Source of the DNA: Polytrichum commune
Taxonomy: Eukaryota > Streptophyta > Polytrichopsida > Polytrichales > Polytrichaceae
Reading direction: 5' to 3'
NCBI GenBank assembly: GCA_950295325.1
Contig: OX485804.1
Span: 42,396,429 to 42,460,428, forward strand
DNA length: 64,000 nucleotides
In this document: piece by piece, positions 1-12,245 of the stretch
Layout: the number at the start of each line of letters is the position of its first letter
Numbering within the stretch: position 1 is the stretch's first letter
Made by a program: the position numbers and the translations under genes
Notes under the pieces: model-generated
Told to the model about the DNA's origin: nothing
Databases searched by the model: none
What the model saw: the letters and a program-made list of their open reading frames with translations, nothing else

Positions 1-699
1 ACATGTGCCACTAAATACCATAAATAATGCAGCATTAGTAGAAAACACAAGCCAAGCAACATGATTCTAAATGATTTTCCAAACAATCTACTTGTAGAAT
101 TTACATGAGTCTATCCATGAGGACAAGTCAATCTAACAAATTGGTTGATTGGACAACTTGTTTGGGACCATGTTCTCTATGTATTGTGGTTTGTCATAAA
201 TATTGTGGGCCGCGCATTTCAGCTTATTATTATACCAAAAACATTGGGATAATATTGTGGGAGCATAACATATACAAACACACAACATTTGAACATCAAA
301 GGTGCATGTTCTAGGTTGAAAACAACGAGGTTATCTTATGCATCTTCCAATATATCACATAATAATGGATGACCTTTTCAATCCCGTCATCCAAGAAAGA
401 AAGCAAATAAAAAGGAAACATTAATGTTTTTGCACAATGTTTGTTCACCGCCTCCTTCCCATGCTTGCATGGGTATGGGAGCGGGGGTGGTTTGGTGCCT
501 ATTTTTCATAGGTGAATTGTGTGGTTAGTGTTAGGTCTCTGTGTTCTATCCTAGTTTTAAGTTTGAGTGTTAATGAGTAGTTTAGTCGAGTGAGATCGGG
601 GCTTGTTTCTTTTCTAATTTCCTTTTGTTTAGATTAATGTGTGTTAGGTACTCTATAGCAATTAGTGAAAAGGATTCCATTATGGATTTTGGAGTCAAG
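1..699. other. No gene recognised; AT-rich flank and LINE 3' side
   Basis: I see no supported gene here. The short open frame at 105-314 has no recognisable motif and skewed composition. From about 560 on, the sequence leads into the 3' side of the minus-strand LINE described next, so part of this stretch may be its 3' untranslated region. A small hairpin-like GC-rich block lies near 448-500. Confidence 0.5.
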
Positions 700-2829
700 G
701 ATATGTGAGTCTTGGAGGATTAGTAGCTAAAAAAATCCGGAGGAGAATTCACCTAAAATAAAATATTTTAAGCCGGCTTTTGCGGAGAATTTAGAGTCTC
801 TTTTTGATATTGTGTGGATAGTGTCTTGTACTTCTATCGTGAGTACAGTGGGTATTAGTATTGTCCACCCTAGTTGGGATAAGAGTGGGTATAGTATGGC
901 GTATTTATTTAGTTTGCGGTGTGTAGCTTCGGTTGGGAATCCATCGTTGCAGTATGTGAATTAAAATATTAGTACTTTGAGGTTTGGGTTGGGTGTGAAG
1001 GGTAGTTTAGCTATAGGTGGGGCTCCTAAGAGGCATAGTATATTTGGTTGAAGTCGGTTTGGGCATCTACATCTGGTAGGTAACATGTGCACATGACTAG
1101 CCATGAGGGGATGGTGTTGTCACGTGTGCAGTCTTTAGTTTTGCATGCGTTAATTAGGGTAAAGCATCGGGTTGTGGGGTGGGCAAACAATGTGTTTGCT
1201 AGTGCGTGCATTGTTTTATTGTGTCGGTATGTCCTTAGGTTGTTTATGTGTTTATTTGTGCAACATGATAGTAGGTGGAGAGGCACGTGTCATTTTGGAG
1301 GGATGTGCATAGATTACATGTTAGAGATATGTCTAGTTTAAGGATGTGTTTTTTTGAGGTAGTTCCCTAGGTATAATCCATACCAAAATTGAAGGGTTTG
1401 TGTAATTTGCACATTGGTAATCAAAGGGGCATCCCATAATAGGTTTGACCATTGTATGTGTTAGAGAGCTATTTGTATAGGGTAGCATTTTTTTGCATGA
1501 GAGACGAACACACTTACGTACTCTTTATCTATGTGGTTGTTGAGCTTGCGAACTGAGCCATCATGTTGTATGGAGGTTGGGGGATAGATGGCCAATACGG
1601 TGTTTGATGGCCGATGAGGTGCACAAAGTTGTCCAAAATGCATGGTTGTTTCTCTCCTTGTTTGGCCAATTTATCATCCTCGTCATTTCCAGCGATGTTT
1701 GCACGAGCTCTAACTTTGTGGATGGTGGTATTGTGATGAAAGTTTTTTTAGTGTATTTACTATTTGAGTTATGAGGAGGTTGTTTGGGTGGTTGAATTGG
1801 GAGGATGGGTTTTTGATGAAGTTGAGGAGGAGATATGTGATATTTAAGCTATATGTGAATATGAATGTATCCATGGGGAACGTTTTGGTTTGCTCTATTG
1901 CGATTAAGAGTGCGTATAGTTTTGCCATGAGGATGTTGGGGTATCCAAATAGGCGAATAACAATTTTGACCTGTAAAGGTCCATTGAAAACTTTGGCTCT
2001 TGCAAAATTGTTGTTTTCTTCGCTATCCGGTGGTGTGAATAGGATTGGACATGTGGAAAGCATAGGGGGGAGGTTTGTTGTTATGGTCGGTAGCAGGGGG
2101 GGTGTTGGTGAATAGGATTGGTGGTGGGGCAGGGGTGTTTGGTTGCGTGCCATGCTTTGGGGTTTTTTATGGTTGTTTGTATGTGGGGTGGGTGTGGCGG
2201 GGCATGTGGTGCAAGAGGGGAGGAGTGTTTTGGGAAGTTTGTCGGAGGATGGTGGATATTCGTGGCGGAGTGGTTGTGTGGGAGAGTATTAGAATGGAGG
2301 TAAGCATTGGTTCTTTATTATTACAATAGTTGGGAAATATTAGTGTTGCGGTGTACTGTAAGGTGAGGGGTGAATTAATAAGTATAGGGGTGAAGTTTAG
2401 TTGTTAAAAGTGGGTTGACTATATTGCTTGTCCAATCATCGTGTATGATGGTAATGATTGTAGTGGGGTTGTGATTGGTGTGAGAGGTTAGTCGAGCCCA
2501 TTTGATGGTTTCTGGGATTAGGTTGAGGTTTTGTTATGTAGGCATAGCCATCTCCTTTCCATTGATTAAAGAAGGTTGGACCTAGTGAGCCAAAGATTAT
2601 ATCTCTTTCGTGTTGGGAGTGGTAATGTAAGAATTGTGGGGGACATATGATTGGGCCAAAGAAGTACGAGTGTGTGTGTGAGTTGGATGTTTTGTATGAG
2701 TTTATCTAGTATTGATGATGGGAGGATGCGGTGGTTATGGATGGAAGGGATGGTGGGTAGTTTACATTTAGGGAGTGGTTCAATGTATCCCTTAATTAGG
2801 AGGAGTATTTATCTGGAAAAATCTTGTAT

Positions 2830-2876
<47 letters not shown>

Positions 2877-3122
2877 TATAAGTTGAGTATCTTTCTCATA
2901 GCCATGGCAATATTTCAAGTGGTATAGCAATTTGGTAGTACCCCATGTTGTCATGTATTTGTGCAAGGGCAGAGTGTAGTTGCATCGTGGGTAATGTGGC
3001 GATGATTTTTTTGTTTGTAGGATAAGATCCGGGATGTCAAGATTGGGACAAACAATTCGTTTGTCGCATGATTGTTGAGTTTTTAGGCTATTGAGTAGTT
3101 CATTTTTTATGTCTTGTTTCAA
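700..3122 (-). mobile_element. Decayed LINE (non-LTR retrotransposon) fragment A
   Basis: Minus-strand pieces line up in LINE order with the better copy at 8.5-14.1 kb. From 5' to 3' of the element: post-RT segment (3122-2875), RT-thumb-like segment with 'KWARLTSHTN' (about 2,600-2,400), RNase H start with 'AKLYALLIAIEQ' (2153-1710), knuckle region ending 'CTRDNTIPSWLVMCTC' (1286-1026), and the C-terminal domain with 'FTYCNDGFP' (about 960-780). Frames are broken by stops and indels and the RT catalytic core is absent, so this is a dead 5'-truncated copy. The 3' limit is approximate. Confidence 0.7.
2832..2872. repeat. (GA)n microsatellite
   Basis: An uninterrupted GA dinucleotide run of about 20 repeats. 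It lies within LINE fragment A and must have expanded after that copy died, because it splits the post-RT segment. Confidence 0.95.
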
Positions 3123-3175
3123 AATAATAATAATAATAATAATGAGAATTAAAATAATAAGAATAATAAGAATTT
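3123..3175. repeat. (AAT)n-rich simple repeat
   Basis: AAT/ATA trinucleotide runs immediately beyond the recognisable 5' limit of LINE fragment A. Confidence 0.8.
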
Positions 3176-3287
3176 TGTGATGAGTAGCACGTTGTGTTTG
3201 TAGAGGATGTTCTTAGGATTTTAAAGTTGGTTTTGTGTGACCCATCTAGAATGTAGTGGGCAAACAACCTACATGGAAACTCACCCT

Positions 3288-3625
3288 TAAACCAACACTT
3301 CAAGTTATTGCACATACAAATGGTTATTTGCTTGATATAAAAAAATCATATTAGACTTTGGGCTAAAATTAAGTATAAAGAAAAAAAAGCTTGAATTGAA
3401 TATTTGATAGATATTCAAAGTCAAACCCACTAGCTTCCTTAAACCAATCCCTAGGCCTTGTGTATGGTAACCTTGCATATGATGAGGACCCCCACCTTCA
3501 TTGCCTAAAACCAACACAACATAGTTGGGTACTAGACCCAAGCCAAATTAAAGCCCAACATGGCGTTTATAGGTGTTGGTTTTGGGTGGAGTGTTAATTT
3601 GAGCATCTTCTACCTTAATTATTGT
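3288..3625. repeat. Dispersed repeat, copy 1 of a pair 46 kb apart
   Basis: Strongly similar, in the same orientation, to 49,046-49,327 plus 49,690-49,745. Shared blocks include the stretch around 'GATGAGGACCCCCACCTTC' and, at the right end, 'TATAGGTGTTGGTTTTGG'. This copy is contiguous, while the other carries about 360 bp of extra sequence between the blocks. No coding content was recognised, and the family is unknown. Confidence 0.75.
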
Positions 3626-5383
3626 TACCTAATAACTAGCATGAGTGGGCGCTATTGTTATAAATAAGAAGTCAATATCATGGTCATTATATTATAACTT
3701 ATCATATTCTTAAGGTGATTTCACCATAATATTATTTAGCCATGTGGTAAAGTTCCATTGACCATGGAATGAAGTATTTATATATTTATGCCCCCCTTGA
3801 ACAAAGTGGTAATAATTCAATTATTGTTCATACATTCATGTTGACATTGGGAAATTTGGGTGAAGTTATATTCGTGGTATTATTCATTGCAACACTATTC
3901 ATTAAAAATACTATTCATTAAAGTATGATTCATTAAAGTAATTTTTATTTAAAATATTAATCATATAAATATTATTTACTAAAAAATCAACACTATTCAA
4001 AATATTTATATTATTTATATTAGCATTCTTCATTATTCACTATCCATATCCTCATCAACTACATCCTATTATTTAATTTTCTTCCCATGAAGGTAAGCAC
4101 GGGTGGGGCACTTTATAGGATTTTTATGCACCACATGTGGCAAAGGGGTATTTGTTAAGGGGTTGTTTAATTCCTAGGCATGAGCTAAAGGTTCTGTATA
4201 AGTACTTAATTATTTGAAACAGCCTATTTATTTGCACCCTACCATTACTTATATTTCCCATGCCAATGCATATTATTGTAGTCTATTTTCCTTTTAGGTA
4301 ATAATTAATAATCCATGTCCATACATACCGTTACGTACATACACAAACTCTCTCCAAATTTACTATTACAAACATGGTTCCATACAAGCCATTGCATAAA
4401 ACTTGTGCTTGAGGATCACATTACCAAACATCATAACACTAACTAATGACATTTTACAATCCTAGAACAAAATAGTGATCCCCATGTACATGTTTACAAA
4501 TTAGACCTAATAAATTAGTTTAACTGTGAAGATTACATAATCAATACTTGCAAACGGCTAAAAATTGAAGCATAAATAAGAAAAATACTTGCAAATATAT
4601 AAAAAAAAACACATAATTATCACGCTTGCATATCCAACACAACCATATCAACAATTACAATATCATAGATCATAAGTCTTACAAAAGGTGCAAATGTATT
4701 CATCCAAAAAAAGAAGGGATTGTGTGTTAAAATCCCTAAGAACCTAAAATTTAACCCCTACATTAATCTTACGAAAAAAGTAATGGCTCACATTTTGTAC
4801 CTATCTACTTCACTTGTAATGGGTTTGTCTATTTTTAGTGATCCATCATTATACAAAATTCATCTATAATTTTTATTTCAAATGAATATAATCCTCCCTA
4901 TATTATGCCGCACTGAATGCCCCACCCGTGAAGGTAAGACAATGGAGACCCATGTTAGATGCTAGTATAAAATCGAAACTCAATCATATGGATGAATAAT
5001 GTTATGACTAGGGACAAGATTATTCTATGCACTGAATAATACTTGTTGCGGGTGTTATTTGGAAAAAAATCTTAATTGGACACCTACATTTGGTAGGTGT
5101 ATGATTAGGTGAGGATCAAAGTACATCTCTAAAGTTTATCAACTACTCCACACTCAACAATGAATGCAATTGAGAAGACCTATGTATTCAATTAAGAGAT
5201 CAACAAACATGCACTTTCCAATAACTAGAACTAAATCATGGGAGGTTCGATTTTTCAATCCAATTTTTGTTGGTGCTCCATTGTAGATTTGCTCATGTAG
5301 CAAAAAATTTTTGTTGTGAACTGAATCTTATTGGTAGATGTTGGAGAATATGTAAAATGTATTGAATAACACCCATGTATCTT
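3626..5383. other. AT-rich DNA, no gene seen
   Basis: About 1.8 kb of AT-rich sequence with only short spurious frames. At about 3,880-3,980 the motif ATTCATTAAA recurs in a small degenerate tandem array. No RNA gene or terminal repeats were recognised. Confidence 0.5.
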
Positions 5384-5543
5384 ATAGCCCACCCACACTT
5401 ATTGCTACGGGCCACTAATGAATGATTCCTACCAGCAGGGACCACTTTTAGAGTTGATTTGGCTAGTGAGAGCCACTGGATGTAATTAGTGCTAGTAGGA
5501 ACCATTCAATGGTGGCCCACACTAGTAAGTGTGGGTGGGCTAT
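5384..5543. mobile_element. Foldback MITE, about 160 bp
   Basis: The ends are inverted repeats: ATAGCCCACCCACACTTA on the left and its complement on the right. The inner arms also pair, through 'GGGCCACTAATGAATGATTCCTACC' type sequence, to about 50 bp per side. A related element lies at 48,634-48,927. No convincing target duplication is visible. Confidence 0.7.
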
Positions 5544-7929
5544 TTGTTACGTCCATCCGAGTCCTTTCACAACCATTGTTATGTTTTTTTCATAGAATGA
5601 GTTTCAAGTCATTTGGTGGTGTTTGTAATGATACACTTATGGTCCCTCAAGGCATGACCCAATAGAAGTAATGTCAATTTTCTTGTTATGATTAAAGTTT
5701 GTGAAAGAGAAAACTACAATCTGATGTTGTGTTTGCAGTGGATGAAATCTGAAGCGGAGAACACAGTCGATCTAATTAAGAGTTGTGAGTAAGTTTGTTT
5801 GTGAATGTGAGAGACCTAAGATTGATAAACCATGTGTGGAATGGTGAAATTTTAAGTTTCCTACTTTGAGAGGTGAGCAATAGTGAATTGATATTGAAAA
5901 GGGGTCAATGATTAGGAGAGAGTGGAAGTGTGGTAGAATTGAAAAGAGTGTTGATTCTTGTATAAGAGAAGGAGGGTTAGAATTGAATTAGTTTGTGAGT
6001 AGGTAAAGCTATTAACAAGTGCCAAATGCACATTTGAAACTTAAGAGCTGTCGTAAAACCACTGGCCAAAGGTGGTGATTGAGTGATTACTCAAAATTGA
6101 AGAATATAGTTAAACTATTGGCTCAGGAAGTCGATATTGCATATAGTGTGTCGAACTGTAGCAAAGATAAAGAGGCTCAAGTGACTAGAATAGAGAGTGT
6201 GTGGAGGGGTAATTCTATCAGTTCGGAAATCAAAGACCATTTTGAAATGAGATTGAGAGGGAGTTACCATGTGATAGAAATGAAGAGTTACCAAGGGTTA
6301 CATGGGAAAGTAGCCACTTTAATAAAACTAAGTCATGTGAAAGGCAAATAAAGAGGTAGGAAGAGAGAAGATCAAAGGTTAGTTTGAGAGAGAGAGACCA
6401 ATTGACTATTGTTTAAAAAAATGAAGGGTGGAGGACAATATGAGTCATGATATTCAATGTGTGCTTATAGTTAAGTTAAAGACTATAGTATTGTTTGTGA
6501 GTATGTAGAAGTTCGGTTTAGTGAACCCTTTTACTAATTGAAGATGATGAGAATAGAGTTATAATCATTTTGGAAATTGTGGAGATGATAGATTGTGAGT
6601 TAAAGTGTTAGGATAAACTATGGTTTATTAAGAAAACTTCGGCACGAGATGTCTTGAAGTGAAATAAGATTCTTAATCTAATTTAGGAACTATGATCCAT
6701 GAGAGTGAAGTGTAAGCTAACTAGCTTAAGTATGGTCTTGTGTGTTACATGGGTTGTGCGGGGCAACCAAGACAATAGATTGACATAGTTCTAGCTATTA
6801 ATTGCAAAGATGTAAGTGATAATTGAATACTAGAGGTAACAAATGAACAAATTGTCTTGCATTGGAATTGACATCAATCAATTAATGAAGGACCTTGTTA
6901 TGATTTGAAGGTGCATTGGTTAGTGGTTACAAAGACAATTGTTACGCTCAAAGAGATCATGGTTATCGAAAACTATTGTTACACTTACCGTGAAGAAACA
7001 TAAACTTATAGAGCACAACCAAAGACAAAACCGAATGAGATATTGGAAGAGGGGTCCCAAGAGGAACCTTTGAGAGAAAGAGAAGTGAAAGACATGCCAT
7101 TTGTGTTTTTAGAGTGAAATATGATTCCTTTTGTGTATTTAATGAATTGTAATGTACGAATGTTTGTAACAAACACCAGTCGAGCCTTCCTTGAGAATTT
7201 GTACCCTGGGCCATAGCAAAAACCTAATTACATTACCATATGACATTGAATATCATATTTAGTAAATCATGTTCAAAGAGTGGTGTAAAGCTATTAAGAA
7301 CCACGTTTATAGGTTTTCATACTAGGATGGGTGGGCCAAGCTAACCTCCCATAAGGTGAGCCAGGATTTGGGGCCGTGGGTCCCATGGGAAAACCCTAAT
7401 TCAAATCCTGATGTATATTTTTTAATTTGTTTTCAGAATGGCAAGAGGAGATCCAAGGAGTTTCATCAAACTTTTAAAATAGACTCCAACGCACAATGAG
7501 CTCACGACCTCTGAATTGAAATTCATCTCAAAGAAGGATTGTCCCCCATTTGAAAGACTTCACACATAAATCTAATCTAGCGTAAAACTTGAAAAAAAGA
7601 TAAAACGCAAAAGCGCATGAATGATGGCATAAACGATGTTTCAAAGTTCCAAAATGATCGACCATTGACGAGGCATATTGAGCAGCAGAAGCAGTATGGG
7701 CCATGACATTGATTCATTGGCATGCCTCATGAAAGAGGACAGTGATTATGGACTTGTTGTCTCAAATGCATGAGTGTTATCATCAGAATCAACCCTTATT
7801 TCCAAACCTTGTGCAAATCAAAGATCTATGCTTAAATACATATATACTCTTCCATATACATATATGCTTAAATGTTTCCATTGGAGACCCACAACTACTA
7901 TATAAAGTGTATCAATATGTTTGCTAACT
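5544..7929. other. Unassigned DNA; possibly decayed coding sequence
   Basis: No family was recognised. The stretch 5.7-6.7 kb is purine-rich on the plus strand and holds one 90-residue frame (6079-6351, 'LKNIVKLLAQEVDIAY...') that is lysine- and glutamate-rich and lacks any motif I know. It could be a relic of an old element ORF or chance. The rest holds only short frames. Confidence 0.35.
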
Positions 7930-8440
7930 CCATGTTGGTCCCCAACATAATTGGAGCCCCAAACCAAACACAGACACCCATATCACCATTTTCCAAACAC
8001 ATAGTCTAATCTATCGAATTCACATACTGCCATGACAGATTCCCCGATGAAAACCCTCACGCACAAGCACACCAAATACGACTCACTAATTAGCAACATA
8101 CAAAATAATGGATGGAAAACTAACCCCCTCATTACCATCACAACCGGAGCAAGAGGAGTTATATACAAACATTTCATAGATAAACTTACCAAACTAAAAA
8201 TCCCAAAGTCTAGCATTAAAACCCTCGTGAAAAGTATACACCAAAATGCCATCAAATACCTCACATACCTAGTTGTCAACAAAAGAAAACTAGACAACGA
8301 ACAAGCCCCCGTCCCCCCACCCTAATGAATTGGAATCCCTAGTACACCATCAGAGCCCACCTCCCATAAGAGGCATAACACCTTATGTTGCATCACGGAA
8401 CACCGTGATCAACATAAGGTCAACGGGCTCACATTCATAC
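7930..8440 (+). mobile_element. LINE 3'-end fragment B (plus strand)
   Basis: Encodes the same C-terminal LINE domain as copies A, C and D: 'IEFTYCHDRFPDEN' near 8,013-8,054. After a one-base frame change it continues as 'KYDSLISNIQNNGWKTNP' and 'IHQNAIKYLTYLV.NKRKLDNEQ' up to a stop at about 8,325. The following 3' UTR (to about 8,435, 'AACGGGCTCACATT') is matched in reverse by the 3' UTR of copy C. Everything upstream of this domain is missing. Confidence 0.75.
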
Positions 8441-8487
8441 CAAAGAAAAGAAAAAGAAAAATTACGCCCGTACATTGTACCGGCATC
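8436..8487. other. Junction between two tail-to-tail LINE 3' ends
   Basis: About 52 bp, including an A/G-rich run (AAAGAAAAGAAAAAGAAAAA), separates AACGGGCTCACATT at 8,422-8,435 from its exact reverse complement at 8,488-8,501. Outward from here both strands read into LINE 3' UTR and then the C-terminal domain, making an imperfect inverted repeat of about 1 kb. Confidence 0.7.
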
Positions 8488-8596
8488 AATGTGAGCCCGT
8501 TATCCAAATGCTTAACGCAGCGAACCGTGTTGTAGCATGGGGAGTTATGCCTCTTTTGGGAGGTGGGCTCTATTAGTTAAAAGGTTTGGTCTCATT

Positions 8597-9061
8597 TTAG
8601 GGTGGTGCGATAGTAGTTTGTTTATTATCAAGTTTCCTTTTGTTGAGTACAAGATAGGTAAGGTATTTAATGGCATTTTGATGTATGTTTTTCATGAGAG
8701 TTTTGATGTTAGTCTTTGGGATTTTGAGGTCAATTAGTTTTTCAATGGATTGTTCGTGTATAGCTCCTCTTACTCCTGCTGTAATAGTGATAAGGGGGTT
8801 TGTTTTCCAGCCGTTGTTTTGTATAGTATTAATTAGTGGGTCGTATTTTGCGTGTTTTTGTGTGAGGGCTTGTTCGGGGAATCTGTCATGGCAGTATGTG
8901 AATTCAATGAATTGTATTGTGTGTGTGTGTGTGTGTGTGTGTGTGAAGGTAGTAATGGAGTTGGAGTGTGGTTTGGGGCGCCTAGTATGCAGAGGATATC
9001 CAATCTTAATCTGGCTTGGCATTGGCAACTTGTTTGTGGGCATGTACATTCTATTAGCCAT
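8597..9061 (-). pseudogene. C-terminal 'EFTYC' domain of LINE copy C
   Basis: A continuous frame with 'IGYPLHTRRPKPHSNS', then a threonine-histidine run encoded by the GT microsatellite, then 'IEFTYCHDRFPEQALTQK', 'NGWKTNPLITITAGVRG' and 'IHQNAIKYLTYLVLNKRKL'. The same domain ends LINE copies A, B and D, so it is a fixed part of this LINE family, lying after the zinc knuckle. I do not know its function; the conserved acidic, Tyr and Cys residues are compatible with a nuclease-like fold, which is only a guess. The upstream RNase H part is in another frame in this copy. Confidence 0.65.
8919..8944. repeat. (GT)n microsatellite
   Basis: A run of about 13 GT repeats lying within the C-terminal LINE coding segment, where it encodes an alternating Thr-His tract on the minus strand. 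Confidence 0.95.
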
Positions 9062-9699
9062 TATGGGACAGTTTGTTCTTGGTTCATGTTATTGAGATTG
9101 CTTGCGTTTGTTAGAGTGCAGTATGGGGTGTGTTTGTTGGCTTGTAGTGTCTGAGTGATGAGGTGTACCGCTTTATTGTGGCAAGCTACTCTTAGGCCTT
9201 TTAGATACGGGTGCTCGCACATTGATAGTAAATGGGGCCATGTATCTTTGTCATTTTTGTGGCACAGTGTGTAGTTGGGGTTTTGGAATTTGAGGGGCCA
9301 AAAGATGTTTTTCCTATGGTTGCCCATGTATTGGGCATATCTAGATTTTAATGTTTGTGTGATTTGGGCATCCGTTACTTCTTTACTTTTCCAGAAATGA
9401 TTGGAGAGTTTTTGATTTATTTGTTTGTTGGTTAGCCATTTTTCTACGTATGGGAATTTGTTTTGGGCATTTGCTCCTTCGTAGCTGTCGTGTATTATGA
9501 ATTTGTGTACGTTTCTAATGGCTCCATCGTGTGTGGCTATTGGGTAGCTTGCTAGCCAATAGGGTGAAGCATGTGCTAGGTGTATGTGGGGTGTGATTGA
9601 TGGTTTTTCCTTAAGCGTTCCCTCATTGGCTAATGTGTCAGCTATTTCATTTCCCATGATGCCCGTACTTTGTGGATGTGGATTAAATGCGGGGTCCAT
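9061..9699 (-). pseudogene. RNase H C-terminal half and zinc knuckle of LINE copy C
   Basis: The frame opens with 'HPQSTGIMGNEIADTLANEG', the C-terminal catalytic box of LINE-type RNase H (H..G..GNExAD). About 120 residues later comes 'LCHKNDKDTWPHLLSMC' followed by 'CHNKAVH', a Cys/His pattern typical of the knuckle after RNase H in such elements. The N-terminal RNase H part continues upstream, to about 9,970, in other frames ('IYSDGLFIPPF..' type sequence). The product belongs to a dead retrotransposon. Confidence 0.75.
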
Positions 9700-10819
9700 T
9701 ATATTTGATGTATTATGGCTGCTATAAGGAGTTTATCTAGGTGGTGGTGTTGTGAAGTTGGATGTTGTATGTGGTTATTGATTAAATATATGTTGTTAAG
9801 GCTGTCTGTGAATATGTGTGTGTCAATTTGAGTTTTTTGTATGGTTTTGATGGCGATGAGTATAGCGTTTAGTTATGCCCTTAGGATATTTTGGTATCCC
9901 GGTAATCTTTCTGATATGTGGGTGTTATTGTTGGGGCTATATATTTCGGAGCCTGCCATGTTGCCTTCTATTTGTCCTTCGGAATTTTTAGAAGGGGGGA
10001 TAAATAACCCGTCTGTGTATATGCATTGTTGCGGGTGATATTTGAGAGGTTGTTGGTGGTAGTATTTGGTTGGTAGCGTTATTGGGGGGATGTTTTTGTT
10101 GTTATGGGGGTGTTATTTTTGGGTGTATTTTTCCATGTGTTTGAGAATTTAATGCGGTAGTTTGGTTTCGTTGTTTTAAATGAGGTATGTGTCTATGTGT
10201 GTGTTAGTGGTGTGTTTTAGTATGTGTGCTAGTTTGTGTGGAGTTTGTAAGTTGGGTGTTGGGTTTGCTTGGCTATGTATGCAAATTATTGATGTGAGCG
10301 ATGGTTCTATATAGTGGTAGTATTTTGGCCATTCCGGTGGGGGTTATATTGTATGGTATGTGGGGGGATGGTGACCATTGTGTGTATGTCAACATTTGCG
10401 GTTAGTGGGATTTGTTGTGATGTCTAGTCTTTGTGATTAACTATGAGGATGGTGATTGTATTCGTATCTTCCTTGGCTGCCATTCTGGCCCAGTGGATGG
10501 CTTCTATAATTGTGTTGTGAACTGTGGGGTATCCTAGGCCAATGCCTTGCCATTTGGAGGATTGTGCATGTCCCATGGAGCCAAATATGTTGTCCCGGTT
10601 GTGAGGTGAGTAGTATTGTGTGAGTTGTAGGGGGCATGTGAGTGGGGATGAATAGTACGAGTGTGTAATTTTAAAGGATTCTATTAGTATTTTAGTAATT
10701 GCCGGGTGTGGTGTGTGGTGTAGGTTCTTTGGTTGTATTTTTTTTTGGTTTTTTCTTGGGGAATATAGTTATGTATCTTTGTATAAGCCATAGTATTTTT
10801 GTTTCAAAGTTTTGGGGAG

Positions 10820-11066
10820 GGCTGGGGATTCGTGGCACTCAAGTAAAATCATCCGTGCGGATGAAAAAAACATAGGAATCATCTAAATGGCTATTTTTGG
10901 GCAATTTGATTCCGGAAATAGAGTCAAAGGCCCCGAATTAGTCTAGTGACGTCACATTCGAATGAATCGGCCCTCAACCCCATAGGGGGGCTTTTTTTTA
11001 TTGGAGCCACTTCATCCACGATATCTTGGATGGATGATTTTACTTGAGTGCCACGAATCCCCAGCC
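10820..11066. mobile_element. MULE-type MITE, 247 bp, with 9-bp TSD
   Basis: The inverted ends begin GGCTGGGGATTCGTGGCAC and pair for about 35 bp (through 'CAAGTAAAATCATCC'). Directly outside, TTTGGGGAG is repeated exactly at 10,811-10,819 and 11,067-11,075, a 9-bp TSD as expected for Mutator-like elements. It has no coding capacity. It is inserted in LINE copy C, so it is younger than that LINE. Confidence 0.9.
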
Positions 11067-12026
11067 TTTGGGGAGGGGGGTGTAGGGAGTTATTTAGGTG
11101 TGTGAGGTTATTGTGGGAGAACTGATTTCATAGCCATTGTAGACGTTCGGTAGTGACGGTGGCCATATATTTCCCTCTATGGTCGTATATGTTAGCTTTG
11201 GAGTTTTGTATTTGGATGGTTGGTTGGTTTGTTTGGATGTCTTTGTCATGATTGCACTCTTGTGTGGATAGTTCGAGGTTGGTGATTTTTGGGGTGTATA
11301 TATTTGTTGTCCTTTGATTGGGTGTGGTTGATGAGATTAGCGTATGTTTGGATGGTTTTTTGTTTTGTTTGTTTCTTGTGATATTGTGTTATGCATAGTA
11401 TGTTATGTTCCAGCAGTATACTATCCAGGTGTAGTAGTTATTCTTCTTTGCGCCATTGTTGTGTGGTCCCTTGTGGTAATTGCCATTGGCATAGGTACAT
11501 TCTTTGGATAGCTTGTACTCCCCATTTGGCTCTTTTGGTGTTGATTTTTTCATTGATTATGGTTTGGAATGTCTGTCCTAATGCTGCTTGTGGGGGACCG
11601 GGGGGGGGGTATCTAATGTATGTGCATTTTGTGGGGGTGTATGTTATGCCTGTTGAGGGTGGTTTATTTGTGTTGTGGGTGTTGGTGGGGTAGGGAATAC
11701 TATTGAGGCTTAATGAAGGGCTTCTTTGATAGTTTTAGGTATGTGCTTATATGTGGTTTGAAATTCTTTTGGTGTAAGTATGGCTTTAGTATTTGGGTTC
11801 TAGATTTGTGGTAGTGTGGTGATGCCATACATGTATAATTTGTCTAGATATTTTTGGGTTTGATTTTGGAATTTTCCATGAGATTGTCGTAATTTGTGTT
11901 GGTTCTCCATGTTTTTTGTAGTGGGGTTTTTGTAATGGGGAATGTGCGATTCGCTGTGGTGACGTGTATTTCATATTCTCTTTCTAGAAGAGATAGTATT
12001 TTGGCTATGGGTGATCGTATACACGA

Positions 12027-12245
12027 TTATTGTTTGAGTTTAGGGAGGTGAAGTGAGCCTCCGTATTTGGCCACTATATGCTTGGCTAGTCCTTGGTAGA
12101 TCATGCGTAATTGTCCTGGGTCATTAAGGGCATGTATTAATTGTTGTCCTATGCAACATATGTAGTCTGGTAGAAGTGAGGTTGCATTAATGCCAAAGTT
12201 TTCATGGGGGAGGTGGGTGAGGATGTTGGCAGTGCTTTTGGGCAT
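12027..12245 (-). pseudogene. Post-RT segment of LINE copy C
   Basis: Contains 'GINATSLLPDYICCIGQ' and 'ALNDPGQLRMIYQGLAKH', matching in position and pattern the 2796-3122 frame of LINE fragment A, which helps assign that fragment. It lies between RT and the RNase H region and is frame-separated from both. Confidence 0.55.

Noticed and set aside
6079-6351. 90-residue frame as a small gene
   Set aside because: It lacks known motifs. The purine-rich composition of the whole neighbourhood explains the Lys/Glu-rich translation.
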